From NCBI GenBank assembly GCA_910577555.1, contig CAJTLF010000028.1, positions 1 through 7,097 on the forward strand: a stretch of DNA of 7,097 nucleotides, written 5' to 3'. A model generated the notes under the pieces. The model worked only from the letters and a program-made list of their open reading frames with translations. It ran no database searches and was not told the DNA's origin. Every line of letters starts with the position of its first letter. Position 1 is the first letter of the stretch. Source of the stretch: an uncultured Christensenella sp. Lineage in GTDB: Bacteria; Bacillota; Clostridia; Christensenellales; Borkfalkiaceae. Positions 6,179 to 7,097 of this stretch are shown here, in pieces. The position numbers and the translations under genes were made by a program.

Positions 6179-7036
6179 ATGAAAAAAGAATTATTGCCTA
6201 TAGGTATTGATTTAAGCGGCAAAGTTGCCGTCGTAACGGGCGCGGGCGGAGTTCTCTGCTCTATGATGGCGGCTGCGCTTGCGGCGGCAGGTGCAAAGGT
6301 CGCGCTGTTGGATAGAAATCAGGAAGCGGCTCAGAAATTTGCCGATGAAATAGTGGCGGACGGCGGTATCGCAAAGGGCTACGCGGCAAACGTGCTTATG
6401 AAAGACAGCCTTGCAGAGTGCCACAAACAGGTGCTTGCCGATTTCGGCAAATGCGATATCCTTATAAACGGCGCGGGCGGCAATAACCCCAAGGCGCAGA
6501 CTGATAAAGAATATTACGAAAACGGCGATATCGACGCCGATACCAAATCGTTTTTCGATTTGGACGAAACGGGCGTGGAGTTCGTTTTCAATCTCAACTT
6601 TCTCGGAACTTTACTGCCCACGCAGGAGTTCGCTAAGGATATGCTCGGCAGAAAGGGTTGCAGCGTGCTTAATATTTCAAGTATGAACGCATACACGCCG
6701 CTCACTAAAATACCCGCGTACAGCGGCGCAAAAGCGGCTGTATCCAACTTTACGCAGTGGCTCGCGGTGCATTTCTCTAAAATGAATATAAGAGTAAACG
6801 CAATCGCGCCCGGATTCTTCTCAACGAAGCAGAACGCCGCGCTCTTGTGGAACGCAGACGGCACGCCTACGCCCCGTACGGGCAAGATTCTCGCCGCAAC
6901 GCCTATGAACAGATTCGGCGAAGCGGAAGAGCTTTTAGGCTCCGTTCTCTTTCTCGTATCAGATAAAGCGGCGGGCTTTATTACGGGCGTAGTGTTGCCC
7001 ATAGACGGCGGTTTCTCCGCTTATTCAGGAGTTTGA
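6179..7036 (+). CDS. uxuB: SDR-type fructuronate reductase / D-mannonate oxidoreductase
   Basis: This enzyme reduces D-fructuronate to D-mannonate, the step before UxuA. It is a 285-residue classical short-chain dehydrogenase of the Bacillus YjmF (UxuB) type, not the long-chain polyol dehydrogenase type of E. coli UxuB. The nucleotide site is VTGAGGVLC (19-27). The second and third glycines of the usual TGxxxGxG are V25 and C27, which I recall as normal for this subfamily. D45 at the end of strand 2 favours NAD(H). NGAGG (97-101), S168 in NISSM, and Y181/K185 in YSGAK complete the active site. FNLNFLGTLLPTQ and the C-terminal IDGGFSAYSGV are subfamily marks. The Shine-Dalgarno AAGGA (6165-6169) overlaps the uxuA stop codon, 9 bases before the ATG, so the genes are probably translated as a unit. 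Confidence 0.93.
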   Translation: MKKELLPIGIDLSGKVAVVTGAGGVLCSMMAAALAAAGAKVALLDRNQEAAQKFADEIVADGGIAKGYAANVLMKDSLAECHKQVLADFGKCDILINGAGGNNPKAQTDKEYYENGDIDADTKSFFDLDETGVEFVFNLNFLGTLLPTQEFAKDMLGRKGCSVLNISSMNAYTPLTKIPAYSGAKAAVSNFTQWLAVHFSKMNIRVNAIAPGFFSTKQNAALLWNADGTPTPRTGKILAATPMNRFGEAEELLGSVLFLVSDKAAGFITGVVLPIDGGFSAYSGV

Positions 7037-7067
7037 TTACACGCATATTTGCTAAGTTTTTTCCTTC

Positions 7068-7097
7068 AAAAAAAGATATTGGCGGGTCGGTTTCGAC
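7068..7097 (+). terminator. Intrinsic terminator of the symporter operon, cut by the window edge
   Basis: Thirty-one bases past the uxuB stop, an A-rich stretch (A7 at 7068-7074) leads into GATATT and the GC-rich arm GGCGGGTCG (7081-7089), then loop GTTT (7090-7093) and CGAC (7094-7097), which pairs with GTCG (7086-7089). Only 4 bp of the closing arm are in the window. The layout is that of an A-stem-T terminator, possibly bidirectional. The interval 7037-7067 shows nothing else. Confidence 0.6.

Noticed and set aside
6233..6261. Apparent loss of glycines in the TGxxxGxG cofactor motif of UxuB (V25, C27).
   Set aside because: TG-x-GGVLC is, as I recall, the normal form in YjmF-type fructuronate reductases, so it is not evidence of a broken enzyme.
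6514..7002. Minus-strand open frame of 162 codons opposite uxuB.
   Set aside because: The uxuB protein is conserved over its full length, and the antisense product resembles no family.
7081..7097. GGTTTCGAC at the right edge resembles the conserved 5' region of tmRNA (ssrA).
   Set aside because: The distance from a plausible GG 5' end is too short (8 bases rather than about 11-14), and GTCG-GTTT-CGAC is a clean hairpin preceded by an A-tract, which a terminator explains better. The bases beyond the edge would settle it.

Overview
The window holds one compact catabolic locus for beta-glucuronides (or closely related hexuronides), and I see no mobile element, CRISPR array or RNA gene. Five genes are complete. 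The type of organism is an inference: family resemblance (GPH symporter, SDR-type fructuronate reductase as in Bacillus YjmF), purine-rich Shine-Dalgarno sites, canonical -35/-10 promoters and T-tailed terminators all suggest a Firmicute, probably an uncultured gut-type Clostridium relative of moderate GC. No phylogenetic marker is present, so this is not firm.

Layout: an intrinsic terminator stem lies at the left edge (1-23). It is followed on the minus strand by a cytoplasmic GH2 glycosidase (47-1969). A 184-bp intergenic region carries the GH2 promoter, a pair of AAnTGCAAT boxes, and the terminator of the next gene, an AraC-family regulator (2154-2936, minus). A 136-bp divergent region (2937-3072) carries the araC promoter, a second pair of AAnTGCAAT boxes, and the promoter of a plus-strand operon. 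That operon is a GPH-type sugar:cation symporter (3073-5124), mannonate dehydratase uxuA (5126-6166) and an SDR-type fructuronate reductase uxuB (6179-7036). It ends in what looks like an intrinsic terminator cut by the right window edge.

Inferred pathway: the symporter imports an intact glucuronide. The GH2 enzyme, which has no signal peptide, cleaves it in the cytoplasm. Glucuronate is isomerised to fructuronate by an enzyme not encoded here (uxaC). UxuB then reduces fructuronate to mannonate and UxuA dehydrates mannonate to 2-keto-3-deoxygluconate. kdgK and kdgA are also absent from the window. The AraC-type protein is the obvious sensor.

No radically new system is visible. The most interesting signal is regulatory. 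The GH2 promoter and the symporter-operon promoter carry the same 9-bp box as a tandem pair, 21 and 22 bp apart, with the promoter-proximal box at exactly the same distance (22 nt) from a TATTAT -10 element. This is the arrangement expected of a class II AraC-type activator. The regulator's own promoter places a perfect TATAAT six bases before its ATG, which predicts a leaderless mRNA, and its -35 overlaps one of the shared boxes. The symporter is also unusually long, with an extra loop of about 75 residues and a tail of about 130 residues.
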